Shown here: positions 53,079-61,581 of the stretch, one piece after another
Layout: each line of letters starts with the position of its first letter
How positions within the stretch are numbered: the first letter of the stretch is position 1
From: Fictibacillus fluitans
GTDB lineage: Bacteria > Bacillota > Bacilli > Bacillales > Fictibacillaceae
Length of the DNA stretch: 64,000 nucleotides
Reading direction: 5' to 3'
Assembly (NCBI RefSeq): GCF_030418125.1
Contig: NZ_JAUHTR010000005.1
Location: 62,001 to 126,000, forward strand
Position numbers and translations under genes: made by a program
Notes under the pieces: generated by a model
What the model saw: only the letters and a program-made list of their open reading frames with translations
Databases searched by the model: none
What the model was told of the DNA's origin: nothing

Positions 53079-53101
53079 TCCGTCCCAAAGGAGGAACAGA
53101 A

Positions 53102-54616
53102 ATGCACCTCGATGAGTTTGTATATAAGCTTCATTACGAGACAGACAAAGTGAAGCCTGGGGACTGGGTGGTGAACTGGGACGACGCCCCCCTTCCCTAT
53201 AAACTGTACTGTGGATTGCCGTCAGTGGATTTGCCCGTTTCTCCTCCATTCCATTTCAAAGAGAAAAAAACATCCACACCCTCTCTGGAAGATCTCGGCC
53301 AATTCTTAAAATTCACGTTTGGCCTCACCCAGCTCAGCCAGACGCTGCCAGCGGATGATCCAACAGGAGAATATACCACATACCGGCGCTTTGCCCCTTC
53401 GGGCGGCGCCCTTTATCCAAGCGAACTGTATCTTTATTTAAAAATGGAGGACCTTCCGCACGGCATTTATCACTATGATGCCGCACACCACCGGCTGGTT
53501 GCTTTGAGGGAAGGGAATTTTGATCGCTACCTTCAGCGGGCTCTCGGCAGCCGCTGTGATGTTTCCTCCACCTTTGGCATGGTCTTTCTTTCGGTCTTTT
53601 TCTGGAAAAACTTTTTCAAGTACCACAATTTTTCCTACCGGCTGCAAGGACTGGACACCGGATTTGTAATCGGCCAGCTGCTTGAAACAGGCAGGCGGCT
53701 CGAGTTTAAAACCAGTGTTTATTATCAGTTTCTGGACCGCGCTATGAACCATCTTTTAGGAATATCCCAGCAAGAAGAAAGCGTATATGCGGTACTTCCC
53801 CTTTCCGTTGATCCCGCTATAAATTGGTCCAGGAAAGATAATGTTGAAGATGCCATCACTGCTTCTTCATTATCAGGCGAATTAGTCCCGCTGTCCCATT
53901 CTCATTTCGTGCGTTCAAAAGTAATCAGGGAATACCCGGTATTACTAAAAATGAACGAAGCGTGTATGCTGGACTCGTTACCATTGAAAAAGGAGAAAAC
54001 CGAAGTGTCAACACAGCCTTCTCAAGCAAAAAGGTTATCGTACGATTTTTATAAAGTGTGCGAAAAGCGGCATTCTCCCGGGCTCGACTTTTATCAAAAA
54101 CCGGTAAGTAAAGATACCTTAATGGCTCTTCTAAACGAAACCTTCTCAGGAACGGTGCATCAAACTGATGTGGATGTACCTTGTGTATCGCTGTACTGCT
54201 ACACCTATAACGTGGAAGGTTTGCCGAACGGCTTTTATTCTTATGATGATTCAAAACAAGACCTAACCATCATTGAGGAAGGTGACTTCCGCACTGAGCT
54301 GCAAGACGGATTGCTGGCGGACACGGTCAACCTCGCCCAAGTCCCTCTGCATTTTGTCATTGCTGGTTCCAGTGACCACTACAGGGCCGATTATGGATAC
54401 AGAGGCCACCGGATTCAGCATATGGAAGCCGGAATTCTGTCCCAGCAGCTGCTGCTTGCCGCTTCTGCACTTGATCTTTGCGGACATCCGCTTCTCGGCT
54501 TTGATGTGAATACTTATGATGATCTTTTTCAACTGAAGGAAGAGAAAAAAACAAGCCTGCTGTTCCTCCCGGTGGGCAGCAGCCATCCCCTGCCGAGGCT
54601 GCAAGGCCGTCTTTAG
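53102..54616 (+). CDS. SagB-type dehydrogenase with two nitroreductase-like modules
   Basis: The 504-residue FMN-dependent protein would oxidise thiazolines to thiazoles. The first module (about 1-250) has RRFAPSGGALYPSELYLYL and FSYRLQGLDTGFVIGQLLE; the second (about 290-490) has CYTYNVEGLPNGFYSYDD and YRGHRIQHMEAGILSQQLLLAA, the matching part. The first has the SGGALYPSE cofactor loop and the second the AGILSQ helix, so the two may form one full active site or two. AAAGGAGG lies before the ATG, 23 bases after the YcaO gene. Its C-terminus LPRLQGRL is unremarkable. Confidence 0.9.
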   Translation: MHLDEFVYKLHYETDKVKPGDWVVNWDDAPLPYKLYCGLPSVDLPVSPPFHFKEKKTSTPSLEDLGQFLKFTFGLTQLSQTLPADDPTGEYTTYRRFAPSGGALYPSELYLYLKMEDLPHGIYHYDAAHHRLVALREGNFDRYLQRALGSRCDVSSTFGMVFLSVFFWKNFFKYHNFSYRLQGLDTGFVIGQLLETGRRLEFKTSVYYQFLDRAMNHLLGISQQEESVYAVLPLSVDPAINWSRKDNVEDAITASSLSGELVPLSHSHFVRSKVIREYPVLLKMNEACMLDSLPLKKEKTEVSTQPSQAKRLSYDFYKVCEKRHSPGLDFYQKPVSKDTLMALLNETFSGTVHQTDVDVPCVSLYCYTYNVEGLPNGFYSYDDSKQDLTIIEEGDFRTELQDGLLADTVNLAQVPLHFVIAGSSDHYRADYGYRGHRIQHMEAGILSQQLLLAASALDLCGHPLLGFDVNTYDDLFQLKEEKKTSLLFLPVGSSHPLPRLQGRL

Positions 54617-54718
54617 AGATGTCTTTTCTCGCAGAGAACAACATTTGTCCCATGCGCCTCAACAAAAGCGGACATAGGATATATCAATAAGACTTACCAA
54701 CATAAGCGAGGTCAAGAC

Positions 54719-55597
54719 ATGGCAAGATTAAATACCGACTCTCTCCGTATTCTAAATGCCAAGCCCATCTCCAGCAGCCGGCTGACATTTATCGTTCTCG
54801 GAGACAGTCATTTGCGAACAACAGGGTATAACGCGGCTCAGGGGAGATATATACTTGATACGGCTGGCGAAAGATACCGAAGAATATTACGGCACATTGT
54901 CACCAATTACAGAAATGTCGCATCCTTCGTCCTGCATGGGGGAGATGCGATCGGAGAGGGAAACAAGGAGAATAACTTTAAAGCCTTTGTTTCTGTTTCC
55001 AGCGGGATTCTCTTTCCAGCGAACCTTCCCATCTTTGTGACGATCGGCAACCACGATTTTGCACGTGAAGGCGGTGTGATCACTCCGCGCTTATTTGAAC
55101 AATACATTGGCAATATACGTTCTGATATCCGGATTCACGGTGCGAATGTGCATCTCATCCAGCTTCCCACTTTTTTTAACGGCTTAACGGGCCCTCCTTA
55201 CTTCCGGCCCGCAGACCTGACCTGGCTCCGTCAGAGAACACAGGCATCCAGCCGCATTCTCGTGGATTTCCACGCCGATCTGCGTGTCGGCCAGAACCGA
55301 AGCTTTCCGGAAAACAACCATTATGTGCTTTCCACCACGCAGACCAACGCCTTTTTCAATGTCATCAGGCCAAGTGTTAAAGCCATCTTTAATCATCATC
55401 GCCACACCTCCTACCGGTACACGATCCAGCGGAATCTCGGCGGGATGACCGCAACGATTCCATACCTCATTACCGGCTGTGGCGGAAATGTCACGAGCAG
55501 CCCAGCCTGTCCGAACTACTACGTGGTCACCTACGACCGATTAAACACCTCAAACCCTACCTTCAGTTTTGTTCCTGTCAGGGTGCCGGGTTTATAA
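54719..55597 (+). CDS. Calcineurin-like metallophosphoesterase next to the TOMM cluster
   Basis: The 292-residue protein has four of the family metal motifs: FIVLGDSHLR near residue 25, LHGGDAIG near 69, TIGNHDFAR near 105, and IFNHHRHTSYR near 225 (the last replaces GHxH). There is no signal peptide. It would hydrolyse phosphate esters with two metal ions; the substrate is unknown. It starts 102 bases after the SagB-type gene and runs the same way, so co-transcription is possible but there is no direct link to peptide maturation in the sequence. It may instead act on nucleotides or lipids. Confidence 0.82.
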   Translation: MARLNTDSLRILNAKPISSSRLTFIVLGDSHLRTTGYNAAQGRYILDTAGERYRRILRHIVTNYRNVASFVLHGGDAIGEGNKENNFKAFVSVSSGILFPANLPIFVTIGNHDFAREGGVITPRLFEQYIGNIRSDIRIHGANVHLIQLPTFFNGLTGPPYFRPADLTWLRQRTQASSRILVDFHADLRVGQNRSFPENNHYVLSTTQTNAFFNVIRPSVKAIFNHHRHTSYRYTIQRNLGGMTATIPYLITGCGGNVTSSPACPNYYVVTYDRLNTSNPTFSFVPVRVPGL

Positions 55598-55601
55598 AAA
55601 A

Positions 55602-55630
55602 AGATGGCGGGTTAAGAACCCCCGCCATCT
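55602..55630. terminator. Terminator hairpin at the end of the small membrane gene
   Basis: AGATGGCGGG pairs with CCCGCCATCT, with a T run on the leftward side, so it mainly ends the leftward gene at 55612-55785. It also follows the phosphoesterase stop. Confidence 0.8.
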
Positions 55631-55785
55631 GTATACTTATTATCCCCCAACATATAATTCGAGCTGTCTCCCGGCTTGCCACCAGGATGCGTCGGCGGCT
55701 GTGGGTGGTTGCTATTTCTTTTGCGTTTCCAGTCTATTAAAATAGCAAACCCGATGATGACCACCAGCAAGATTAATAGCCACAT
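55612..55785 (-). CDS. Small membrane protein of 57 residues
   Basis: Read leftward, the frame starts MWLLILLVVIIGFAILIDWK, one N-terminal membrane helix followed by a basic, Pro/Gly-rich cytoplasmic tail (KRKRNSNHPQPPTHPGGKPG). AAGGAGG lies 7 bases before the ATG at 55785, and a terminator overlaps its stop, so it is a real gene. No family is recognised. Confidence 0.7.
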   Translation of the reverse strand: MWLLILLVVIIGFAILIDWKRKRNSNHPQPPTHPGGKPGDSSNYMLGDNKYTDGGGS

Positions 55786-55828
55786 AGTCCCAGCCTCCTT
55801 CTTGAACCTTCTTTAAATTATATACATC

Positions 55829-56113
55829 TTAACCCTCAAAAATGCGGTCAGCCGCTAACCAAAACCAAATGAGTGAAGTAAATATAAAGAGATAAACATT
55901 CATTTTATCTCCCTTGGATTTGTACCATAAAGCGAAAAACAAAAAAGCAACTCCTAAACAGGCAGTTCCAATTGCATTCATGATTGGTGTATCATAACCT
56001 TCATTAAACCATCCAATAATAAAGAAAAAGAGAGCGGCGAGACACGCGACGCCAGCAAACCTTGAATAAACCTTTGACCCAGGATTTTTGTCTTTCTGAA
56101 AGAAGGTACCCAT
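55829..56113 (-). CDS. Small three-helix membrane protein of unknown function
   Basis: The 94-residue protein has hydrophobic segments at about 17-34, 43-59 and 71-88, separated by short charged loops (NEGYDTP, YKSKGDK). GAGGGGAT lies before the ATG at 56113. It precedes the 57-residue gene, and both may be one transcript. No known family is recognised. Confidence 0.7.
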   Translation of the reverse strand: MGTFFQKDKNPGSKVYSRFAGVACLAALFFFIIGWFNEGYDTPIMNAIGTACLGVAFLFFALWYKSKGDKMNVYLFIFTSLIWFWLAADRIFEG

Positions 56114-56167
56114 CAATATCCCCTCTCGTTTTTCTAAATATTACCATAATAAACTAATGTTAAACCA

Positions 56168-56207
56168 AAAAGGAGCATCCCCTATTAATCTGGAGATGCT
56201 CCTTTTC
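56168..56207 (-). terminator. Terminator after the APC permease gene
   Basis: AAAAGGAGCATC pairs with GATGCTCCTTTT (12 bp perfect), with the T-rich side leftward. Confidence 0.85.
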
Positions 56208-56209
56208 TA

Positions 56210-57571
56210 TTATTCCAGCTTTAATCCTGTATCTCTCTTCATCAGCTTTAAGGCAATTAAGTAGACTATTCCAATCCCCAGCCAGATGAAGCCGAGCTTC
56301 TTGGAAAGCAGGTCCAGATTAATCCACACATAGCCGATAACAACAAATCCTACGATTGGCAGGATGAGATGCCGGACATAATCGGTGCTCTTCTTTTTCC
56401 TGATGAAATAGTTGATGACCGATAGATGCAGGAACAAGAAGGACGACAGCGCCCCGAAGTTCACAACGGAAGACAGCATGCCAATTTTGGAGGCAAAGAA
56501 TGCTGTCACCACAATGGAAATAGCAGCAATGGCGATCGTCCCAAGATAAGGCGTCTGGTACTTCGGATGGATTTTGGCCAGGAATGACGGCAGCTTACGG
56601 TCACGGGCCATACTGAACAGGATGCGTGAGATGGCCGCCTGCGCAACGAGTGAATTGGCGATTCCCCATGAAAGGGCGGTTGCCAGAATGGTCAAATACT
56701 TGAGCCATGTTCCGCCAGCCACCTCGGCGATTTGATAGAAAGCCACATCCGGGTTGCTGAAGCTTTTAAAGTCCGGCCAGATGAGCGCCGCTACCCATGT
56801 TTGGATAATGAACAGCGCACCTACCGTGAGCAGCGCATAAATACAGGCTTTACCGATGGATTTGCTTCCATCCTTCGTTTCCTCGGCCAGGGTGGAGATT
56901 CCATCAAACCCAAGGAAACTCAAGACCGCAATGGAAACAGCTCCCATGACGACTCCCAGACTGAAGTGGTTTTTATCGTACAATGGCTTGACCGTCAGCT
57001 CAGCCCCGTTTACACCTTTGGCGATGGCCATGACTCCCACCAGCAGGAAGATAGCCAGTATAATCAGCTCAAGAACCACGATGATCTTGTTGGCCTTCGC
57101 CGTAAATTCAATTCCCCGGATGTTGATCACCGAGTTGATTACGATAAAAATAAGGGACCAGACGAACAAAGGGATCTGCGGCACCATATCGTGAAGAGCC
57201 GACGCGCTCACCAGGTAAAGAAGCGCCGGGATAAAAATATAATCCAGCAGGATCAGCCATCCCGCAATGAATCCGACAGAGTCGTTGATTCCACGCTGTG
57301 CATAGGAATAAACCGATCCGGCAATGGGAAAGGCCTCGGACATGCGGGCGTAGCTTAATGCTGTAAAGATCATGCCCACCATTCCGATCAGATACGCAAG
57401 GGCAATCATGCCGTTGGAGCCTTGAACGACTGAACCGTAAATTCCGAACGGTGCGATCGGCACCATGAACACCATGCCGTAAATCAACAGATCCCAAAAG
57501 GACAGGGACCGCTTCAGTTCCTGGCGGTAAGGCGTCTGGATATCTGCCTTTGCAGCTGTACTCGGTTCCAT
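56210..57571 (-). CDS. APC-superfamily amino acid permease
   Basis: The 453-residue protein has twelve helices and the APC opening LKRSLSFWDLLIYGMVFMVPIAPFGIYGSVVQGSNGMIALAYLIGM, with the conserved GxG break in helix 1, and SFLGFDGISTLAEETKDGSKSIGKACI after helix 6. The C-terminal half ends YVWINLDLLSKKLGFIWLGIGIVYLIALKLM. ATG 57571 is used because GAGGGG lies 9 bases before it; the earlier GTG overlaps the acetamidase stop. It is the last gene of a five-gene operon, following the acetamidase/formamidase, so its substrate may be an amine or amide related to that enzyme. Confidence 0.9.
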   Translation of the reverse strand: MEPSTAAKADIQTPYRQELKRSLSFWDLLIYGMVFMVPIAPFGIYGSVVQGSNGMIALAYLIGMVGMIFTALSYARMSEAFPIAGSVYSYAQRGINDSVGFIAGWLILLDYIFIPALLYLVSASALHDMVPQIPLFVWSLIFIVINSVINIRGIEFTAKANKIIVVLELIILAIFLLVGVMAIAKGVNGAELTVKPLYDKNHFSLGVVMGAVSIAVLSFLGFDGISTLAEETKDGSKSIGKACIYALLTVGALFIIQTWVAALIWPDFKSFSNPDVAFYQIAEVAGGTWLKYLTILATALSWGIANSLVAQAAISRILFSMARDRKLPSFLAKIHPKYQTPYLGTIAIAAISIVVTAFFASKIGMLSSVVNFGALSSFLFLHLSVINYFIRKKKSTDYVRHLILPIVGFVVIGYVWINLDLLSKKLGFIWLGIGIVYLIALKLMKRDTGLKLE

Positions 57572-57576
57572 ACCCA

Positions 57577-58488
57577 TCACCCCTCAAACACAGACGTAAT
57601 GCCCAGACTTTTCAGCACTTCTTTTGATAAATAGCAGCGTGCCGTTTTGAGCGGATCAACAATCTGGCTGATCTGCACCTGGCCAGCCGCACTTAGCAGC
57701 ATTGTAATTTCTTCAAGAGAGAGATCTGTTCTGCCAAGCAAATAATCCACCATTTCTTCCACCGCTTTATCTGCCGCTTCATCCAGCGTTTCTTTGGAAA
57801 CGAGAAAAGCCATTCCATCCTCATTTTCAACTACCGGTGTCCGAATGGATTCACCTTTCATCACCTTCAGCGTCACATGTACCCTGGCAGGGATTTCAAT
57901 GCCGGAAACGCCTATTTCACCATCACCCATGGCCGCATGCAGGTCTCCTAGTGAAAAGAGAGCACCTTTATGAAACACAGGGAAATACACCGTGGCATTT
58001 TCCGTAATCAACACTGTATCCATGTTTCCGCCGTGATTGCCGGGCGTCCCACAGGAGACCGCGCCATCTTCAGGTGCGACACCAATGACTCCGATCATTG
58101 GATTTAACGGCAGCTGGACATTTTCGTTAAAAATCGCCTTATTGTCTTTAATGGGAACCACTTTAACCGAAAACTCGGATATCCGTTCACCCATCACGCC
58201 AAGTCCGGGTCCTGTGACCATCACGCCCTGGTCTTCAAGCTCAATTTTATTAATGGTTACCGCGAGGATGTCCCCCGGCTCCGCTTCTTCCACATACACT
58301 GGACCTGTTGCCGGATTGATCTGGTTCCAATCAATGGATGAATACTCTGTCGCATCCGAAGTAATCTGGTTCAGGAAACAATCGTACGTCTCAATCGTGA
58401 CTTGACTTCCTGATTTCACGACTAAAGAAGGTTTATGCTCCTTGCTCATTTCATAAATAAAGGATTGCTTTGTCAATGTTTCTGGCAT
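57577..58488 (-). CDS. Acetamidase/formamidase family protein
   Basis: The 303-residue protein has the FmdA/AmdA family blocks ATGPVYVEEAEPGDILAVTI near residue 55, PGNHGGNMDTVLI near residue 150, GALFSLGDLHAAMGDGEIG and GIEIPARVHVTLKV. It hydrolyses formamide, acetamide or similar amides to ammonia and the acid, with a metal. The start ATG 58488 lies after GGGGGGAA. It is followed at once by a permease gene. Upstream lie a membrane protein gene and two-component genes, suggesting induction by an external amide. Confidence 0.9.
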   Translation of the reverse strand: MPETLTKQSFIYEMSKEHKPSLVVKSGSQVTIETYDCFLNQITSDATEYSSIDWNQINPATGPVYVEEAEPGDILAVTINKIELEDQGVMVTGPGLGVMGERISEFSVKVVPIKDNKAIFNENVQLPLNPMIGVIGVAPEDGAVSCGTPGNHGGNMDTVLITENATVYFPVFHKGALFSLGDLHAAMGDGEIGVSGIEIPARVHVTLKVMKGESIRTPVVENEDGMAFLVSKETLDEAADKAVEEMVDYLLGRTDLSLEEITMLLSAAGQVQISQIVDPLKTARCYLSKEVLKSLGITSVFEG

Positions 58489-58552
58489 TTGTATTCCCCC
58501 CATCCATTTTTACTAATTGTACAAGTATTCAGATAAATGGATTTGCGATTTA

Positions 58553-59929
58553 CTAACCTCTTTTTGCGAAATATTCACTCTTTTTCTTATTCTTGAGATA
58601 AACAGATCCGCCAGTCAGAAAAGAAATCAATGCACAAAGGGCCATGGGCCAATAAGGCTGAGAGGTTACCCCATATAGAATCTGGCCCAGCATCCAAAAC
58701 AGGAGCAGGCTGCCGGTAGTCCATCCAGATACTCTCCCCCTGCTTTTAGCGATAAATACCAGCGGGGTGGAGACGATCAAGTAAAGAAGCACATAGGCCA
58801 TAAAAAGAAACTGCACATTCTGCATGAACCAGACATGAAAACAAAAGACAAGACACAAGAGAATTCCGGAACGCAAATAGAGACTCCGGATTCTGTTTCT
58901 GGGAGACCGCTGCCCCGGAATGCTTTTCATAAACAGAACGGCCATCGAAAAAATGGAAATGAACACAGAGTGGACCACACTCGCCAGCCAGCACACCACA
59001 ATCAGCATGGCAATCAGAGGGCCAGGTACCTCAACAATGTGCTGCACAAATTCTATAAAAGTGAATGCCGGATGCTTACTCAACATATAGATCGCATAAA
59101 TACCAATCGAAATCGGAATGGAGGAAAAACAGGCAACCGAAAGCTTCCGCACCTGGGATCGGTACTGCGGTTTAATCGACTGAATGACCTGCCATTGAAA
59201 CAAATGGGTCATAAGAATTCCCATCAGCGCAAACGGAACAACAATCAGCAGAAAAACCATTTCGACCGGCTGTGCTTCCCTCATCTTTAGAAAAAATTGA
59301 TAGGAATGAAACACAGCTTGAATTCCATCCCCCAAATAGGAATAGAGCGGTATGAACAAAAAGGACAAGCCGCAGACCAAAAGGAGGCTATAGCCCGCCC
59401 TGAAAATCGCAAGCATGCCGCCGAGACCGGCAATCACAAAACAAAAACCGAGGAGGATAGCCAAAAATGCCCCCTTTGACAGGTCGGGAAACCAAAGTGT
59501 AAACACCTTCTGTGCCAGTCCAAGCTGAAGCAGCAGTCCCTCCATGTTGGCCAAAATAACGAGGGGCAGAAGGAAGGCATACCCTTTCTTTGTCAGTCTG
59601 GCCTGATAGTGTCCAAGCAGACCTGCAGACTGAAATGGATCATTCCCAACCTGCCGGAAAAGCCAGGATAATAGAATGTAAAGAAAAAGCAGCAGAAAAA
59701 GGCCGTAGCCCACACCGGCAGGCCAGCCAAAATAATAGATCACAAACACGGGAGCAACCAGGGAAAACCCGCCAAAAAAGCTCATCCATAACAAAACCGT
59801 GCCTCGCTTTAGCCCCAGCTCCTGCCTGCTCAAGAAATAATCGCCGGGTGTAGAGTGTTCAGCCACGTGGTTCAGATTGAAAATGATCACCGCTGCGGCA
59901 ATGGACAAAGGAACATACCACTCAATCAT
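58553..59929 (-). CDS. SSS-like (sodium:solute symporter-type) membrane protein
   Basis: The 458-residue protein has about 12 to 13 helices. HSTPGDYFLSRQELGLKRGTVLLWMSFFGGFSLVAPVFVIYYFGW near the N-terminus resembles the SSS family start (DYFLAGR), and the stretch at residues 80-130 carries the usual SSS layout, but the core is diverged and GYSLLLVCG-type segments lack classical sodium-site motifs. Overlapping the response regulator by 8 bases (GGGAGAG lies before its ATG), it is transcribed with the sensor kinase. It is either a transporter for the amide substrate or the sensing partner of the kinase. Confidence 0.75.
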   Translation of the reverse strand: MIEWYVPLSIAAAVIIFNLNHVAEHSTPGDYFLSRQELGLKRGTVLLWMSFFGGFSLVAPVFVIYYFGWPAGVGYGLFLLLFLYILLSWLFRQVGNDPFQSAGLLGHYQARLTKKGYAFLLPLVILANMEGLLLQLGLAQKVFTLWFPDLSKGAFLAILLGFCFVIAGLGGMLAIFRAGYSLLLVCGLSFLFIPLYSYLGDGIQAVFHSYQFFLKMREAQPVEMVFLLIVVPFALMGILMTHLFQWQVIQSIKPQYRSQVRKLSVACFSSIPISIGIYAIYMLSKHPAFTFIEFVQHIVEVPGPLIAMLIVVCWLASVVHSVFISIFSMAVLFMKSIPGQRSPRNRIRSLYLRSGILLCLVFCFHVWFMQNVQFLFMAYVLLYLIVSTPLVFIAKSRGRVSGWTTGSLLLFWMLGQILYGVTSQPYWPMALCALISFLTGGSVYLKNKKKSEYFAKRG

Positions 59930-60626
59930 GCTGCAGGCTCTCCCGGTACTGGCTTGGTGAAAGCTGAACGATCTTTTTAAATGTAGAGCTAAAATGATGC
60001 AGACTGGTGAAGCCGGATTTCTCGGAAACCTGATGAATTGACCAGCCGGGCTGCTGCTTTAACAATGATTTTGCTTTGGTGATTCGGTAGGAAATCACAT
60101 ACTCCTGAAAGTTCATCCCTACTTCCTCCGAAAACTTCCGGCTGAGGTAATTCGGTGCCATGTGCACTTTATCGGCCAGTTCTTTCAGGTTCAGCTTCGT
60201 TTCATACCCGTTATGGATCAGTTGGATGACCTTCTCGATCGAAGGCGAAACCTTCTCTAAATACCCAAATGTTTTCACGAATTTCTCCAGCGCCAGATAG
60301 AACTCCCTGCTGATGACAGGCTTGACGATATAGTCAAAGACATGAAGCTGAAGAGCCTGTTTGGCATACTGAAAATCTTCAAAGGCCGTTACCATGATGC
60401 ATTCGGTTTCGTACTGCTCTTTAATATAGACACATAAATCCAGCCCCGATTCCCCGGGCAGGTGGATGTCGAGAAGCGCCAGGTCGATGGAATGCTCCTC
60501 AAGCATCCTTTTGGCCTGCGCCGCATCTTCCGCCCCATACAGATTCCACGCAGGATACTGCTCCTGGATCAAATAATGCAGCTGTTCAATTTCCAATGGT
60601 TCGTCGTCCACAATGAGAACGTTCAT
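59922..60626 (-). CDS. Response regulator, AraC-type output (YesN-like)
   Basis: The 234-residue protein starts MNVLIVDDEPLEIEQL (receiver domain), with phospho-acceptor Asp53 in LALLDIHLPGESG and the conserved Lys near residue 103 in YIVKPVIS. Residues about 133-234 are an AraC-type double helix-turn-helix (LNLKELADKVHMAPNYLSRKFSEEVGMNFQEYVISYRITKAKSLL). The start ATG 60626 follows GGAGGGAG. It overlaps the kinase stop by 4 bases. It is expected to activate the acetamidase operon. Confidence 0.93.
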   Translation of the reverse strand: MNVLIVDDEPLEIEQLHYLIQEQYPAWNLYGAEDAAQAKRMLEEHSIDLALLDIHLPGESGLDLCVYIKEQYETECIMVTAFEDFQYAKQALQLHVFDYIVKPVISREFYLALEKFVKTFGYLEKVSPSIEKVIQLIHNGYETKLNLKELADKVHMAPNYLSRKFSEEVGMNFQEYVISYRITKAKSLLKQQPGWSIHQVSEKSGFTSLHHFSSTFKKIVQLSPSQYRESLQHD

Positions 60627-61385
60627 CTTTCTCCCTCCGGTGTATATGGCCACACTGCCCGCACGACAGTGTCCTCCATTCTTCTTAATAAGCTGACTTC
60701 GGTATGAAGATCGTAGATTAAAGAAAGCCGTTTTCTGATATTCTCCAAGCCCATGCCATCGTTCTGGCTCACTGGATCAGCCGGACCCGGGCCGTTATCG
60801 CTTACCCGGAGCTCCACCCAGCTTCCCATGCGTTCCAATGCAATGCTTAGCTCCTTTTCTCCTCTTTTCTTTTCCAGCCCGTGTTTAAAAGCGTTCTCTA
60901 CCAGCGTTTGCAGCACATAAGGCGGCAGGTGTGCGCTTCGCCTGATCATCGATGGTTAAACGAATGTTTAACTGTTTGCCAAAACGGATTTTCTGAATGG
61001 AAAGATAGTGCGAGGTATAGGCCAGCTCTTCTTCAAAAGCGACCAGCGATTCCTTATTCACATATTTATAGCGGAGAAACTGGGAGAACTCCTCAAGCGC
61101 GTGGCTGACGTCCTTCGTCCGGCCAAGACGGCTCAGCGACAGCATGGCGTTCAGCGAATTAAACATGAAATGCGGCTGAATCTGCTGGTTAAGCTGCAGG
61201 TACTCCACACGCTGAAGCTCCTTCTCCATCTCAATCCGCTTGTTCTGGATTTGGAGATAATCCAGCTCCTTTTCAAAGAAATCCAGCAGCAGCAGCGTTA
61301 CATAAGCAGCCACCGGCAAGCCGATTCCACCTAATATCAATAGTGTAAAAACCGCTTCGCTCATAAGCTCCCCCTCCTCCCGCAT
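60623..61385 (-). pseudogene. LytS/YesM-type sensor histidine kinase, frameshifted as read
   Basis: One frame (61385 to 60885) holds a single N-terminal helix (EAVFTLLILGGIGLPVAAYVTLLLL), a coiled coil and the His_kinase motif LNQQIQPHFMFNSLNAMLSLSRLG with the phospho-histidine. The other (60949 to 60623) has the ATP-binding end: HLPPYVLQTLVENAFKHGLEKKRGEKELSI (N box) and VSDNGPG...DGMGLENIRKRL (G boxes). The two join around 60935-60950 by a one-base shift, in place of a normal LTIDD...HLPPYVLQ link. The full protein would be about 254 residues. It could be a mutation or a sequence error. No extracellular sensor domain is present. Confidence 0.78.
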
Positions 61386-61581
61386 AGGGTCTTTTTATCT
61401 TCTATTGTATCGTATAGATTGCCTGGAATATAAAACAAAGAGCTGCATGGGCAGCTCTCTTGAAATCAAATAGAAGGTTTTTAGTAATTTATTACCAATT
61501 ATGATAATTAAAGGTTAACTTATTACCTTTTAGTGGTACTTTGTAAGAAGATATCTTATCTCTTTTTAGGGGGATTAAACC

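Noticed and set aside
56732..57358. 208-residue rightward frame opposite the APC permease
   Set aside because: The sequence is highly charged and low in family features; it is the complement of a membrane protein gene.
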